In this document: positions 20,885 through 30,866 of the stretch, piece after piece
How the letters are laid out: every line of letters starts with the position of its first letter
Numbering within the stretch: position 1 is the first letter of the stretch
DNA from: Macrocystis pyrifera
Lineage: Eukaryota; Sar; Phaeophyceae; Laminariales; Laminariaceae
Direction of reading: 5' to 3'
DNA: 64,000 nt
NCBI GenBank assembly: GCA_031763025.1
Contig: JASSKH010000019.1
Coordinates: 9,464,250 to 9,528,249 of the forward strand
Notes under the pieces: generated by a model
Told to the model about the DNA's origin: nothing
The model's input: only the letters and a program-made list of their open reading frames with translations
Database searches by the model: none
Program-made: the position numbers and the translations under genes

Positions 20885-21005
20885 CTGTACAACAAGTGTG
20901 GGGACAGGCGTCGTCCCTGCCCCCCCCGCACGCGGTACGCGCTGTCGATTTTATCGCGAATAGGGCCTGGCATTCCCACCACTGCTCGTTGACGATGTGC
21001 GTAAT
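20885..21005. repeat. Dispersed ~110-bp repeat, copy 1
   Basis: TGTACAACAAG, GGGGACAGGCGTCGTCCC, a C-run, TCGCGAATAGGGC and GGCATTCCCACCACTGCTC recur in the same order at about 51938-52045, with similar spacing and a matching poly-C. Read on the minus strand, both copies give similar peptide (VGM-x-x-P-x-RDK then a Gly-rich run), so it may be a shared exon or a transposon piece. Confidence 0.5.
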
Positions 21006-21078
21006 GTTTTGGCCACTCTCCTCGTTCTTGCACATTCGGCGACGGAAGCCGCCTCAGAAACAAACTCTTGTGCATACC

Positions 21079-21133
21079 TACTACTACTACCTACTACTAT
21101 TACTACCACCTACTGCTACTACTAATACTGCTG
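21079..21133. repeat. (CTA)n-type trinucleotide run
   Basis: About 55 bp of CTA/CTG/CCA triplets, including TACTACTACTACC. Short and imperfect. Confidence 0.6.
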
Positions 21134-22123
21134 CTGCGACAGTTGTAAGGGTACACCCTAATCTGAATGCCAGCGCAACCACTAACGAGGATGAAGCCCC
21201 GAGCATAAGGTTTACGTATGGCTGGATTTTTGTCGAACTCGCTACATACAGCAGTAGCAATGTAGTAATGGTAGTTATAGCCTACCAATTGAGCTACATG
21301 GTACCATGAGCCAGTTTTGCTCTGTGCATCCCTTAGTTGTGTTCGGCGGCATCATCAGGCGCTGTCAACCCACTCACTCAGCCCTACACACACTACGATA
21401 GTAATTCTTGATTTTTTTTCAGGTGCTGCCGATTGGCCAAGACAATTCGCGCGCAGTTTGTTCCGAACGATGCCCACAGATAAAAATTTACTTCGCATTC
21501 TCGCCTTTTTTTTCCCCCTGTCTGTGTGGTATCCGTGACCGTGAAACAACGTATGTTCAGAAAAGAAGAAAAAAACAAATCAGTATGAAAAGATGCCATA
21601 CACTCAGAAATCTACATTGCAAGTTCGATATTGGCAAAAGTGTGCCGACTGACTGTAATAGCGAAAGGCTACTGCTGTACGAGTGTACATTCATTATCAT
21701 CCAAGTATTGTTGGTCCGATTTCCCTTTCGGATGGCGCTGAAGCTTCCCCCTCTTTTTTTCGCTTTTTCTCGCCCAGCAGTTAGAAAAGCAAACAAAAAC
21801 TTGGATGATCATCATATAGCTCAACCCTATGTACAATAGTCCGGGATATAAATAGAATATCGTGCATAGCATGTAACTGTCCGAGTGTATTTTTTTTGTT
21901 TGTCTTGAAAATCAATAATTTTAAGATTTGCCGAAAAAAACTCATTCAAATGCCAACAAAATTAGAAACAAAACGTGGAGCACGCGAAAAATTAAGTTTT
22001 CGATGTTTTACTCGGGGCATCGTTGTAAACAAACGGCGGGCGGGTTTTTGGTCGTGGTTTTTACACTGACAATCGGTAGCACTCCTCGTCGTCCAGGTTC
22101 TTTCAGAAAAGAGGACCCCTAAA
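21134..22123. other. No gene recognised
   Basis: Mostly AT-rich DNA with homopolymer A/T runs. A loose inverted repeat (CATTATCATCCAAGTATT near 21691 against ACTTGGATGATCATCAT near 21801) is present. The short ORFs show no domains. Confidence 0.35.
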
Positions 22124-22204
22124 GTAAGTTATGACGTGAGCATACTATTTATTTATTAACTCCAACCAACTCTTCTTTGTAGCATATCATTCAAAATCCC
22201 CGCC

Positions 22205-22726
22205 GTGTCCGCGAAACGCAAAAAAAAAAAACAAACTGTTATCCGGGGATTTTCGTTGAAATGCAAAAAAAAGGGTCCGGTCAATCACGACCCTAAACCG
22301 TACAAAACATACCTTTCGACAGACGGACCTGTATTTCGATGTGTCCACGTACACAAGATTCAACACTCAGCCCGGCATCATTTTGAGCGAAGGGAGACGA
22401 TACAAGTACCCTCCGTGACACTTCAGGTACCGACGCCCCCAGAGGCACAGTGCTACGGTGTCAACAAAAATATATTGATCTCTGATTATGAAACAAGCAT
22501 TGCAACGGCCGTCGAAATAAATCACAACTCACTGAGGGTTTGTTCCCGGATCGCAAATCCTAGCATAGTAACCAACTCTCCGGGATGTATTCTCTTGTCA
22601 ACAACGAAAAGCAGGAAAACACCTAGGATCCACTGTCTGTCATCGACTGTGTCAGACGCGAGATCCATCAAACCCGAGAGGCAGGGCCATCGGAGCAGTC
22701 GCAGTGCGAGGTCCTACGCCCCCTAG
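22205..22726 (+). CDS. Hypothetical basic ORF, 173 codons
   Basis: Open frame of 173 codons, Lys/Arg- and Ser-rich, beginning with the run AKRKKKK and ending RSSRSARSYAP. It has no ATG at its 5' end; the first in-frame codon used is GTG. A plausible 59-bp intron lies just upstream (donor GTAAGT at 22124, acceptor TTCTTTGTAG ending 22182), which would join it to an upstream exon with the frame kept, but that exon reaches a stop without an ATG. No domain is recognised. It may be a gene fragment or chance. Confidence 0.3.
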   Translation: MSAKRKKKKQTVIRGFSLKCKKKGPVNHDPKPYKTYLSTDGPVFRCVHVHKIQHSARHHFERRETIQVPSVTLQVPTPPEAQCYGVNKNILISDYETSIATAVEINHNSLRVCSRIANPSIVTNSPGCILLSTTKSRKTPRIHCLSSTVSDARSIKPERQGHRSSRSARSYAP

Positions 22727-22941
22727 CACAGAGTAGACCCCCCGCTTCGCGTCAGAAACTTACCTAGCGGGCGCAAGCCCAATTATTCATCAATAATAGC
22801 CTCTTAATTAAACCCGACGAGCACCGACAAGGATACGGCTTCGCTGAGAAGGTTGACTACCGCATCCCCGTCGCTGCTGCCTGCGTCGCAGGGATGTACA
22901 TTATTGTCATTTTTTGCCGTGGCACGACCTGCGGCAAAACA

Positions 22942-22987
22942 TTAGGGTTGGGGTTAGGGTTAGGGTTAGGGTTAGGGTTAGGGTTAG
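22942..22987 (+). repeat. Interstitial TTAGGG array
   Basis: About seven TTAGGG hexamers (one TTGGGG variant) between two copies of the left arm of the hAT-like element. Confidence 0.85.
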
Positions 22988-23071
22988 GCAGGGATGTACA
23001 TTATTGTCTTTTTTCGGTGGCACCACCTGCGGCAAAACCTTCCACGGCATACCACCGAACCTTCCACGGAC

Positions 23072-23112
23072 TAGGTTAGGGTTAAGGTTAGGGTTAGGGT
23101 TAGGGTTAGGGT
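23072..23112 (+). repeat. Interstitial TTAGGG array
   Basis: About six TTAGGG hexamers with one TTAAGG variant, forming the loop between the paired arms of the hAT-like element. Confidence 0.85.
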
Positions 23113-23220
23113 CCCATGGTATGCTGTGGAAGTCCGTGGAAGGTTCCGTGGTATGCCGTGGAAGGTTTTGCCGCAGGTGGTGCCACGGCATGTCGCGAAA
23201 AATGACAATAAACTGCGTCG

Positions 23221-24396
23221 GACTTCGGAGCTGCGGCGGCGACCCAAGACATTCCAAGAGCGATGTAGTCGGTTGGGTGGTTCCAGCAGAATTAATCAGC
23301 CGCTTGCTGCGGCGCCCTGGGAAGGACGCCGGCTGTCGCTTGCCTCCTTAGTTGCCCTCGAGTGTTCGTAGATCCTTGTGCGTTCTTCGTGGTTTTCAAC
23401 GAAATACATGGTTCGTCACAGGATCCAAAGTCATTTTCAAAATGGAATTGGGTTTGTTTAATTTCATTACAACAGGTGTACATATTGCCGTCATGTACGT
23501 GCCTGGCACCAGGAATTCTATACCGTAGTAGGTAAGAGGTATGTCACGGGTATATAGCCCACCGACTGACATGGTGCGTATTGGAATTTGTCAGTTGTTC
23601 GGCCGAGCAGTGGCATTGTACGTTCTTGGTAGGAGACACTAACTAAATCACCTGCACACCAGGGCATTAACTACCTGTGGCGGTGTTGCCCTGGCGCAAC
23701 ATTTTTGTTAGGTTGAAATGGTTGTTTCCCTCAACACTTGCCAAAGGAAGTGTGCGGCTTGCCCGCTTGCCACAACACAGCATTCTGCCGTCGCAACTTT
23801 CCGCCCGCCGCGGGTCATTGTTGCGGCGTCTTGTTTGCCTATGACGAAGACAAACATTGGCTCCCGCAGCCTAGAAAACTGTTTTGGGCCCGGTTTTCCG
23901 TTTTCCGACGGCGAAGTTTGGTTTGGGGGCATATGTTTAGTCATGTTTGACACTGTGTGAACATAATTACTGTAGCTACAACAGGTGCTTTGTTGTTTTC
24001 CTTTTCATTATGGCAAGTGTAAACCAAGACAGGACAGTTGACGCGAGCTCTCTTCCGATCAAATTGCTGAAATAACGCGAACAACGGGACCCATTTTCCA
24101 ATCCAATCGCGGAACCACGGGGACCACGCCAAATCACGCCGTACACTAACTAGAAGAGGAAATACACAGATCGCACCTGGCACACCCGCAATCACGCGAC
24201 CTTTGATCTTCGATCTCGACAAATATCCCACCCATGGTCAACGAGGTAACAAGCAAGGCCAATCAGTGCAAATATTGGCCACGGAATTGCAATTGGAATC
24301 CGTGGTCAAGGGCGCGAGAGGTTGGCCGCGGGGTCCTATTCTTTTCGTCAAGACTTTCAAAGAGTTCTGGTTTGTGCCAACGAAGAGGAATCGAGA
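23221..24396. other. No gene recognised
   Basis: Unique-looking DNA. Overlapping ORFs of 60-96 codons occur on both strands without recognisable domains. A plus ORF (24203-24490) leads into the tandem duplication below. Confidence 0.35.
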
Positions 24397-24810
24397 GTTT
24401 TTTTGGTCTGTCTTCTCCACACCAGCTGCCGAATATGTTCTTAGTAGACGCCTGGCCCACCCACGTCACATATCACCGACCGAAGTGTGAGAACTGTGAT
24501 TCTAGCGTGAGTCGGGGCCTCTACCCAGCGCGCTTCATTCAGAGTTCGTGACGCAATCGTTAGGTTTGTCGATCGATGTCAAACATGACAAATTGTATTT
24601 TCTCCCATCGGAGACTGGTCGAGATTTATTGTCTTCTGTCTTCTACGGACCAGCGCCGAAATGTTTGTTTGTTAGATACCTGGTCCGCCCACGCCACAAA
24701 TCACCGACCGAGGTGCGAGCACTGTGACACTAGGCTGGGTCGGGGACCTTAACCAGCGCATTCCGTTCAGATTTCATGACGGTGTCGTTCGTTCGGTCGA
24801 TCGATGTCTG
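24397..24810 (+). repeat. Diverged tandem duplication, period 228 bp
   Basis: Two ~186-bp units (24397-24582 and 24625-24810) share CACCGACCGA, TCGGGG and GTCGATCGATGT blocks at a constant 228-bp offset. In one plus-strand frame both encode related peptide: HRPKCENCDSSVSRGLYPARF in the first and HRPRCEHCDTRLGRGP, then a stop, in the second. The conserved CxxC suggests a duplicated zinc-binding exon, now broken in the second unit. No known domain was identified. Confidence 0.6.
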
Positions 24811-25606
24811 CCGAGGATTGTCATAAACGTTGGCTCTAGTCAATGGGAATTGCTATACATTGCTCCAGTACCTGCCAGAACAGGGGTTTTGTACACCTTG
24901 CTTGGCGTGCAGTGAAGGTCCGCGAAAGCTGTCCCGTGACGTTAAAATTTCCCCTGTTCTATCGCTTCGTATCGTTTACATCCTGTTTGTACATAGTTAT
25001 GATGTACGTACTACCTCTTCGTAGATTTCGATAAAGTCGTTTGCAATAAACCCTCTGGAAAGCAAAACGTAACATGCATCCTCACAGTGTTTTGAGGCTC
25101 CAGAATTCGCTTTAGAAACGCGTAACATATGCATATTGCTAAGTCATTCTCGGGCGTATATTCACGTACATATATGACGAACCGCAACAAGGCGTGGAGT
25201 GTGTGGCGCTGTGCGCAACATACGCTCAAGCCCTAATTATTGCTTTACTGCACGGCTCAGTTGACGCTGAACCAGTCAGTAATACCGTAGGTAGACACTG
25301 AGAACAGCCGTGTAGAGCTTCGAGCGGCAACGAGCTCTACTGTCGTCAAGGCACTTCATCACCAAACATAAACCTAAAAATAGTTTGGTCACAAATTGCG
25401 ATCGACACATTAGTTTACCTGGTTTACGATGCAAACGTTGCCGATACCTGTTAGACGGCATATCGTAGTATAATCAAGTGCAACCACTAATTGTGAACTT
25501 CATGCCCCTCTGCCCCATCCCTTCTTCTCAAACATGAAACGATTCGGTACCTCTTCACAAGCCCCAGATTCCTTCGTTCCATATTCCATGTTTGTTATTT
25601 TGTCAG
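24811..25606. other. No gene recognised
   Basis: Mixed DNA with short ORFs only and no repeat or RNA gene seen. Confidence 0.4.
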
Positions 25607-26276
25607 GCAGACTCTTATGGGACCAGAAACCAGAAAACCAAACAGGATTTTCCGTTCATCGAGTAGAAACCCCAGGGCGGTGCCGTCGGTACACATGAGC
25701 CATTTCCGATCACTGCCCACACATGACAACCTGTGCCTTCAACACTCAGCACCCGCCGCCACCGTCGATTTCTCGCTTCACAGGGCACGAGAGGACGTCA
25801 CACCTTCGAGGCCGTATGACCCACTGCTCTCGGAGTGCTCGCCATCACGTTTGAGGGTCGTCAAATCTGTGTGGTAAGAGTTCTCTCTCGAGACGTAACA
25901 TCCTGACACATTTCTGGCCGTTTTTTTTTCCAAACGGAAATGGGACCCTGTTTCGTCGAAATAAACGAGCCAGAAATGGGCCAGGCTCCCACGTCTCGAG
26001 CGAGGGACTCCGGCCAAACAGCATCAACGACCCTCACAATTAGTAGCGAGCACTCTAAGAGCTCTGGAGCATATAGCCTCGAAGGTTTGGCGTCATCTCG
26101 GGCCCTGGGAGGCAAGAGATCATCGGCTGTGTGTGGCAGGTGTTGTGGATTGAGAGCACAGCTTTTCACCTTCTTCGGCATACCATATAGTATCTCCCAA
26201 TCGGCTGTGTGGGCTTCAACACTATAAAGCGGACATGCTGTGCTGGTTTTTGGTTTTTGGTCCCATAAGAGTCGGC
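25607..26276. mobile_element. Foldback element, two ~330-bp inverted arms
   Basis: The left arm starts GACTCTTATGGGACCA at 25609. Its reverse complement TGGTCCCATAAGAGTC ends the right arm at about 26274. Matching blocks follow in order on both arms: CACGAGA/GATGACG with ACACCTTCGAGGC, GAGTGCTCGC, TTGAGGGTCGT, CTCGAGACGT and CATTTCTGGC, meeting near 25932 at an A/T homopolymer. The arms are clearly diverged, so it is old or was built from diverged copies. The long minus ORF at 25861-26352 and plus ORFs here read through the arms and are not supported as genes. Confidence 0.7.
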
Positions 26277-26640
26277 CCCAATGTAGGTAAATATACAATG
26301 TGACAGCATACGTCATGATACGGCAGTATATACGGTCTCCAATAGTTCGCAAATTGTGTCATACGTGTTGGAGAAAACCAACTCAACCACACGTTGCAAA
26401 ACCATCCTTAAACCTAATGGCAACATCACAGGTTATCTGCAAAATTTCACGGCAGTACGTCTCACAATCTAGGTGCACTTGGTAGGGTTGCGACAATCGT
26501 TTTTCCCGTCGTTGCAACGTGCTACAGGTTGTGATCTCGCTATATGCAACGTCCCGCAATGTACCCAAGTGACCACCTGTGTAATTGCGCCATTTTTCTA
26601 CTCGCACTGCTGCTGCGAGCTAACACTCCTCGACGATAGC

Positions 26641-27204
26641 TCATGAGACCCAACTCGTCGCTGCAGTTTGGTCGGTATTTTGTCTGGGCCCCATACCCGC
26701 TAAACCGTTTGGGACTGCACTCCCTCCTTGTTTTTTGGAAAAAACGGTTATTGGATTCAAGTCATAATGTTTTGCCGCACGCAAGTAGTAGTGCGATAAT
26801 TTAAAGGTGCAGTTTGTATGTACAGAAAAAGAGTAGTCGCTGCACGTCACAGCAGTTTTGGAGCCTCGAGACCCACAGACAATAAAATAGTCCGAAAACA
26901 TCCATCCCGGCATATAGCTGTTGGGTGCAGATGAGCAGATAGATGCTTCGGGATTGATGAAAAGCGCAAGCTCCACATAGGGGTGAAGGCCACAGAGCGA
27001 TGGCGCTGATGTACTAGAACCCTCGAGCGATGAATCGGGCGTGGAAGGTCCGTTGCAGATCATGCGACATTGACTACTAACTGATGATGATGCTATGATA
27101 TTAGACGCTCTAAGAAACATTTTGCCTTTTATCCGGTCATTTGGTCGGTGTGTCTGTGCTCCTGCATACCTGATAAATGGCATCGCAATGCATCTCATTG
27201 CCAT
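26641..27204 (-). CDS. Hypothetical protein, 187 aa
   Basis: The longest uninterrupted minus-strand ORF in this section, from ATG 27204 to the stop at 26641. The product has about eight cysteines in residues 45-135, Ser/Thr-rich segments and an Asn-Cys-Thr sequon, but no clear signal peptide or membrane span. The start codon choice (MAMRCIAMPFIRYAG) is uncertain. No family is recognised and no neighbouring gene supports it. The nearest mobile-element features are the foldback (26276) and the miniature element (27590). Confidence 0.3.
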   Translation of the reverse strand: MAMRCIAMPFIRYAGAQTHRPNDRIKGKMFLRASNIIASSSVSSQCRMICNGPSTPDSSLEGSSTSAPSLCGLHPYVELALFINPEASICSSAPNSYMPGWMFSDYFIVCGSRGSKTAVTCSDYSFSVHTNCTFKLSHYYLRAAKHYDLNPITVFSKKQGGSAVPNGLAGMGPRQNTDQTAATSWVS

Positions 27205-27589
27205 AACCGCATCACGCCGTACAACCGTGCGGTGCTAGGACTATTGCGATTATATGTGTTTGTGATCACCTTAATGCGCTATGACTAAGTTCTCGGCATG
27301 ACTGGGGTACTGGATGGTATACTCCGTGTGCTTGGTTGTATATCGCGACTACCGACTGCTGTCGTATATGGCCGACGTAGCTGGAGTGATCATTGCCATC
27401 GCGCGCATGAAGGAACGCGACAAATTTCAGGTTGAAGTAGTCGAATATAGCTTTCCCTGTAGCAGTTAATTATATGCATACATACCTGTTATCATGAGAT
27501 AAGATGTCACGTGGTTGTGTAATCGAGTGGATGCACCCGCACATCTGCATCCAGCGAAGTTTCTCAGAAATTGTTTTCTAGGGCTTAAG
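27205..27589. other. No gene recognised
   Basis: Unique-looking DNA between the hypothetical ORF and a miniature element. Confidence 0.4.
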
Positions 27590-27660
27590 TACCGCAGTCC
27601 CGATTTGGGGACAAACTAGTCTAATTCCAAGTGATTTATCCCCAAAACGGGACTGCGGTA
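27590..27660. mobile_element. 71-bp GCAGTCCCG miniature inverted-repeat element, copy 1
   Basis: Left end TACCGCAGTCCCGATTTGGG and right end CCCAAAACGGGACTGCGGTA are inverted over about 26 bp around a short AT core. TA at both ends fits a Tc1/mariner- or pogo-like target (inference). A related 71-bp copy lies at 43492-43562 and a weaker one at 40406-40469. It abuts the 5' edge of LINE copy C. Confidence 0.75.
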
Positions 27661-27682
27661 CTAAAAGGGTTAACGGTGTTAG

Positions 27683-29343
27683 GTGTGTGAGCGACCATCG
27701 GGGTGTAAGAAATTGAAATTGGTGTTTGTATGCAGCAACCGGGGCATCCGACAAGACTTCTGCGAGACCAAGGAATTACTCCCGGAGGAACAGTGTGGCT
27801 TCCGCCCCGCACAATCAACGATTGATATGATGTTCGTCGTGCGCCGGTTGCAAGAGCTTGGAAGACAGAGGAAAATCCCCCTGTACTTGTGCTTCATCGA
27901 TCTGCAGAAAGCGTACGACTCTGTCGACCGAGAGCTGTTATGGGAAGTACTCACACGTTTTGGCGTACCAACCAAGATGCTCAGAATTATCCGTAATTTC
28001 CACGATGGCATGCGGGCTCGCGTGCGTACGGATTACGGCGAGCACTCGGAGTGGTTTGATGTCACGCAGGGGCTGCGGCAAGGCTGTGTGCTGTCACCGT
28101 TACTGTTCAACGTATTTTTCGCTGCTGCGTTGCACGTCGTGCTAGTACGCTTTAGCCATGACGAAGCCATCGTAAGGGATTTGGTCCAACTCAGTGATGC
28201 TGGAGTAGTCGGAACGAAGGAGCAGGAGCCGATAGCGTGCGTGCGAAGGGCTGTGTGGGGCAGGTTGTACGCCGATGACCCAGGGATTGTCTGGAAGTCG
28301 GCTGAAGGGCTCGCGAAAATGATGACAGTCATCGTGACTGTCTTCGAAGCAGCAGGCCTTACGGTGTCGGAAAAGAAGACAGAGACTATGCTTCTACAAA
28401 CGCCAGACCAGAAAACCCTCGCACCACCGCTCGTTATCGAAGCAGCAGGCCAGAGGTATAAGCAGACGGCCCAGTTCTTGTACCTTGGCGGCGTTATCCA
28501 CGAAAATGCTTACCTCTCGCTCGAAATCGACCGACGGATCCGTCTCATGCGAGCATGCCTCAAACGGTTCGGCCCGGAGCTCTATGATAGGACGACCGCC
28601 CCCCGTAGCCTGAAAGTCCGAATGCTGAAGGCCGAGGTGATTGAGACCCTGCTCTACGTGTGTGTGACGTGGACCCTCAGAGCGGAACACTTTGCCAAGC
28701 TTCGAACGGCTCACCACCAAGTTCTGTTGCGAGTCATTGGCTTCCAGCGCCGACTTCGTACTGACCATGCCACCCTCTCGTACGCGAAGGCCCTAAAGAT
28801 GACACGTTGCGAGAGCATCGAAACGACCATCCGCAAACGGCGTCTCTTCTTCGCGGGGGGGTGGCACGGCAAAGCAACGATCGATTACCCAGCCGGGTGA
28901 TGTTCAGGACGATTGCTGGTGGGGAGAACCCGAGACCTGGCGGACAGGTTAAGACTTGGCATGGATGCGTAGTCGAAGACCTTAGGGAGTTCCGCGCCAC
29001 CGAAGGGTCAACGGAACTTGCTCCCTTGGTGTTTGGAGTTGAGACCGCACTGTGGCCCACTGCTGTAAAAAAGGCGGGAAAGTGGTACCGGGGGATCCTC
29101 GAATCAGCCGAACGGTTCATGGTGAGGTGGTACGAGGCTGAGGCTGAGCTGAGCAGGAATCGCCGCGCATCCGCCGTGGGTGGTGTCCAAGGGAATGGGG
29201 GGAGGAGGGGCAACAAGAGGAGTAGCAGAAAACCCGACCAAGGGAATGCGGAGAGGGGGGGGAAGAGGAGTCGAAGGGAAACTGCAGTGAACGAAAGTAG
29301 GAAGGAGATGGCAGATAGGGTAGCCAGGTACCGGGCAGACTAA
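27683..29343 (+). pseudogene. Non-LTR reverse transcriptase (ORF2), truncated and frameshifted
   Basis: The ORF 27683-28900 shows [10 protein letters not shown] (about residue 37), motif [13 protein letters not shown] (about residue 71), motif [15 protein letters not shown] (about residue 129) and the catalytic YADD at residue 196, so the active-site residues are intact. The ORF stops at 28900 because of a run of seven G at 28855-28861. The next frame resumes at once and runs to 29343, giving the C-terminal region whose end, SRKEMADRVARYRAD, is also seen in copy B. One G too many or too few explains the break. RNA-directed DNA synthesis at the target site is the family role. The 5' end is truncated and no endonuclease is present. 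The clade was not assigned. Confidence 0.85.
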
Positions 29344-30195
29344 GACGTAGAACATGCCTATACTACTCGTACCACCAACTGGTGCAGCTGGTTCGAACGT
29401 GGTCTTCCTTTGTCTTCCTGTTGTTTTTGTTTATTTTTATTTCATTTTATGTCCTTCTTTACGGTGACCCTATGTGTTTTTCATTTCTCTTCCTTTCTCC
29501 GATTGATAAGCCTTATTGAAGGAGTCCTGTGGCGTGGGTGGATGACGAGCCAGCTTTGCTTGTTTCGTACTGTCTGACGCAGAGGGGCCGGGCATAGTTG
29601 ACGAACGCTGGGCGATGGTGGCAGACAGGGTAGCAAGGTACCAGGCGGGCCAGCAGGGAGATCCTGGCTGTGCTACTCGTACCATAAATTGCTGCCGCTA
29701 CCTGGAGCATGCCGTGTGCTTTGTTTGGTTTGCCTGTTATTTTTCCCTTGGTTCTTGGTCTTACTCTGTTGACGACTAGTGGTGTTTTCTTCTTTTTCTT
29801 TTTTTTCCAGCTCGTTCTGTTCAAGTGTCTGCCACGTCCCCTACAGGGGGGTACGATGGTTTGTTGCTATACTGAAGTATATACATATACAAGGTATATT
29901 TTTGTTTATTTTTTTTGTTTCTTTTCTCTTTCGAATTGTCTTTGTGTTTGTGTTTGTTTTTTCTCTTTGTTTCGTTTTTGTTTCTCTAGGTCATGGAATG
30001 GGTATGTCGTGCCTGTCGTACGCAGTATGATGACACGGCATTGCATTGCATACGTGGCAACGTAGTATCTCTGTGGCGTAGCTTTGTGACCACAGAACTT
30101 GTATCTCTCTAAGTTTGAAGAATCGGCACGGACACTGGTTGTGCTGCATGTCGACGGGCAGAAAGAATGGTTTAATGTGAAGAAAGCAACAACCA
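27700..30195 (+). mobile_element. LINE copy C (longest): RT domain, ORF2 C-terminus and 3' region
   Basis: Non-LTR retrotransposon, 5'-truncated. It contains a reverse transcriptase ORF, the rest of ORF2 to the stop at 29343, and about 850 bp of 3' region. The 3' region has two pyrimidine-tract/AG blocks (TTTTTTTTCCAG at about 29814 and TTTCTCTAG at 29989), a 39-codon mini-ORF, and the terminal block GAAGAATCGGCACGGACACTGG ... GGTTTAATGTG followed by an AAC/AAG-rich tail. Near the 5' edge an NRGI motif is joined directly to DFCE. In related non-LTR elements NYRGI is followed by more residues, so an internal deletion is likely. The endonuclease domain is missing from this copy. Confidence 0.9.
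29993..30112 (+). CDS. LINE 3' mini-ORF, Cys-rich (copy C)
   Basis: ATG at 29993 follows a TTTCTCTAG/GT boundary that looks like a splice acceptor. The 39-residue product begins MEWVCRACRTQYDDTALHC and ends LWRSFVTTELVSL before TAA. The same frame is open in copies B and D. The CxxC-x-x-x-YD-x(4)-HC arrangement could bind a metal. It may be an exon of a second LINE protein or a conserved RNA structure that happens to be open. Confidence 0.4.
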   Translation: MEWVCRACRTQYDDTALHCIRGNVVSLWRSFVTTELVSL

Positions 30196-30804
30196 ACAAC
30201 ACAAGACCATTTCGTTCCCGAATATACACCGTAGAATTTTCGGCATGCTCCATACCCACCCCCGGAATATACTCGATTTCTCTCCGTATACGCGTGGTGT
30301 GAACTGAACACAGTACGATACCTGTTCGGTTATCATTCTGTTTTCGTCAACCTTACAAGCTCCAAACTGTTGAATTCGCATGAGCGCAGTCAGCGCCGGC
30401 CAGGGCTGTCGCGTCTGTGAGTCCGTCCTAAGACACCCATGAGTTTACTGCTTACTGATGATGTGATGGCATGCGGTTTCCTACCCAAGCCGAAACTTTT
30501 AACAAACACATGGAAAGCTGAGAACATTGCCGACCGCCGGCTGCTACTGCTGTGTGACGCCTGTGTTATATACAATACTAGGTTTCATATGTTCAGTTCA
30601 GCGTGGACACGCCGTGATATATATATACCCTGGTATATATTATATACGAGCTGGTTCCAGCGACAGCCGAGACTTGACTTCGCACTTTTGCACTTACTTT
30701 TGGTTTTTGAGGGTTGGAAAATGAGATTTGGCTTCTTTTTTTTTCCGTTTTTTTTTTTTTTGCGGTAGGACTCAACCTCCTGGTGTTCACGAAAAACGAA
30801 AGTC
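30196..30804. other. No gene recognised
   Basis: Unique DNA ending in long T runs (about 30738-30765). Short ORFs only. A local TATATA-rich stretch lies near 30618-30655. Confidence 0.4.
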
Positions 30805-30866
30805 TGTTCGTTTTATTACATTTTTTTTTTTTCGTTTTTGTTTGCCCCCGTTAGGACCGGCCCTGA
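30805..30866 (+). repeat. Direct repeat with GTTAGGACCGGCCCT, copy 1
   Basis: TTTTATTACATTTTTT...TCGTTTTTG...CGTTAGGACCGGCCCT recurs at 31530-31577. The shared unit is about 50-60 bp and includes an exact GTTAGGACCGGCCCT. The copies are 717 bp apart in direct orientation and could be termini of a small element or a segmental duplication. Confidence 0.55.

Larger units (their letters stand above)
22889..23212. mobile_element. hAT-like miniature element with telomeric-repeat core (copy 2)
   Basis: 324 bp bounded by an exact 8-bp target duplication CTGCGTCG (22881-22888 and 23213-23220). The left end is CAGGGATGTACATTATTGTC; the right end finishes ATGACAATAAA. Order: left arm (to 22941), TTAGGG array (22942-22987), a second left arm starting again CAGGGATGTACATTATTGTC (22988-23071), a second TTAGGG array (23072-23112), then the right arm. 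The second left arm pairs with the right arm over about 75 bp (CACCTGCGGCAAAACCTTCC against GGAAGGTTTTGCCGCAGGTG), so the unit can form a long hairpin with a telomeric loop. No protein is encoded. Confidence 0.85.

Noticed and set aside
16409-23112. TTAGGG arrays as a true telomere or chromosome end
   Set aside because: Arrays are short, lie inside a transposon-like unit with target duplications, and unique DNA continues on both sides.
25861-26352. 163-aa minus-strand ORF
   Set aside because: It lies across the arms of the foldback element and is matched by the inverted copy, so it is repeat sequence rather than a gene.
18157-30112. CRISPR array or bacterial operon structures
   Set aside because: No regularly spaced identical short repeats with unique spacers were seen, and introns and LINEs show eukaryotic DNA.
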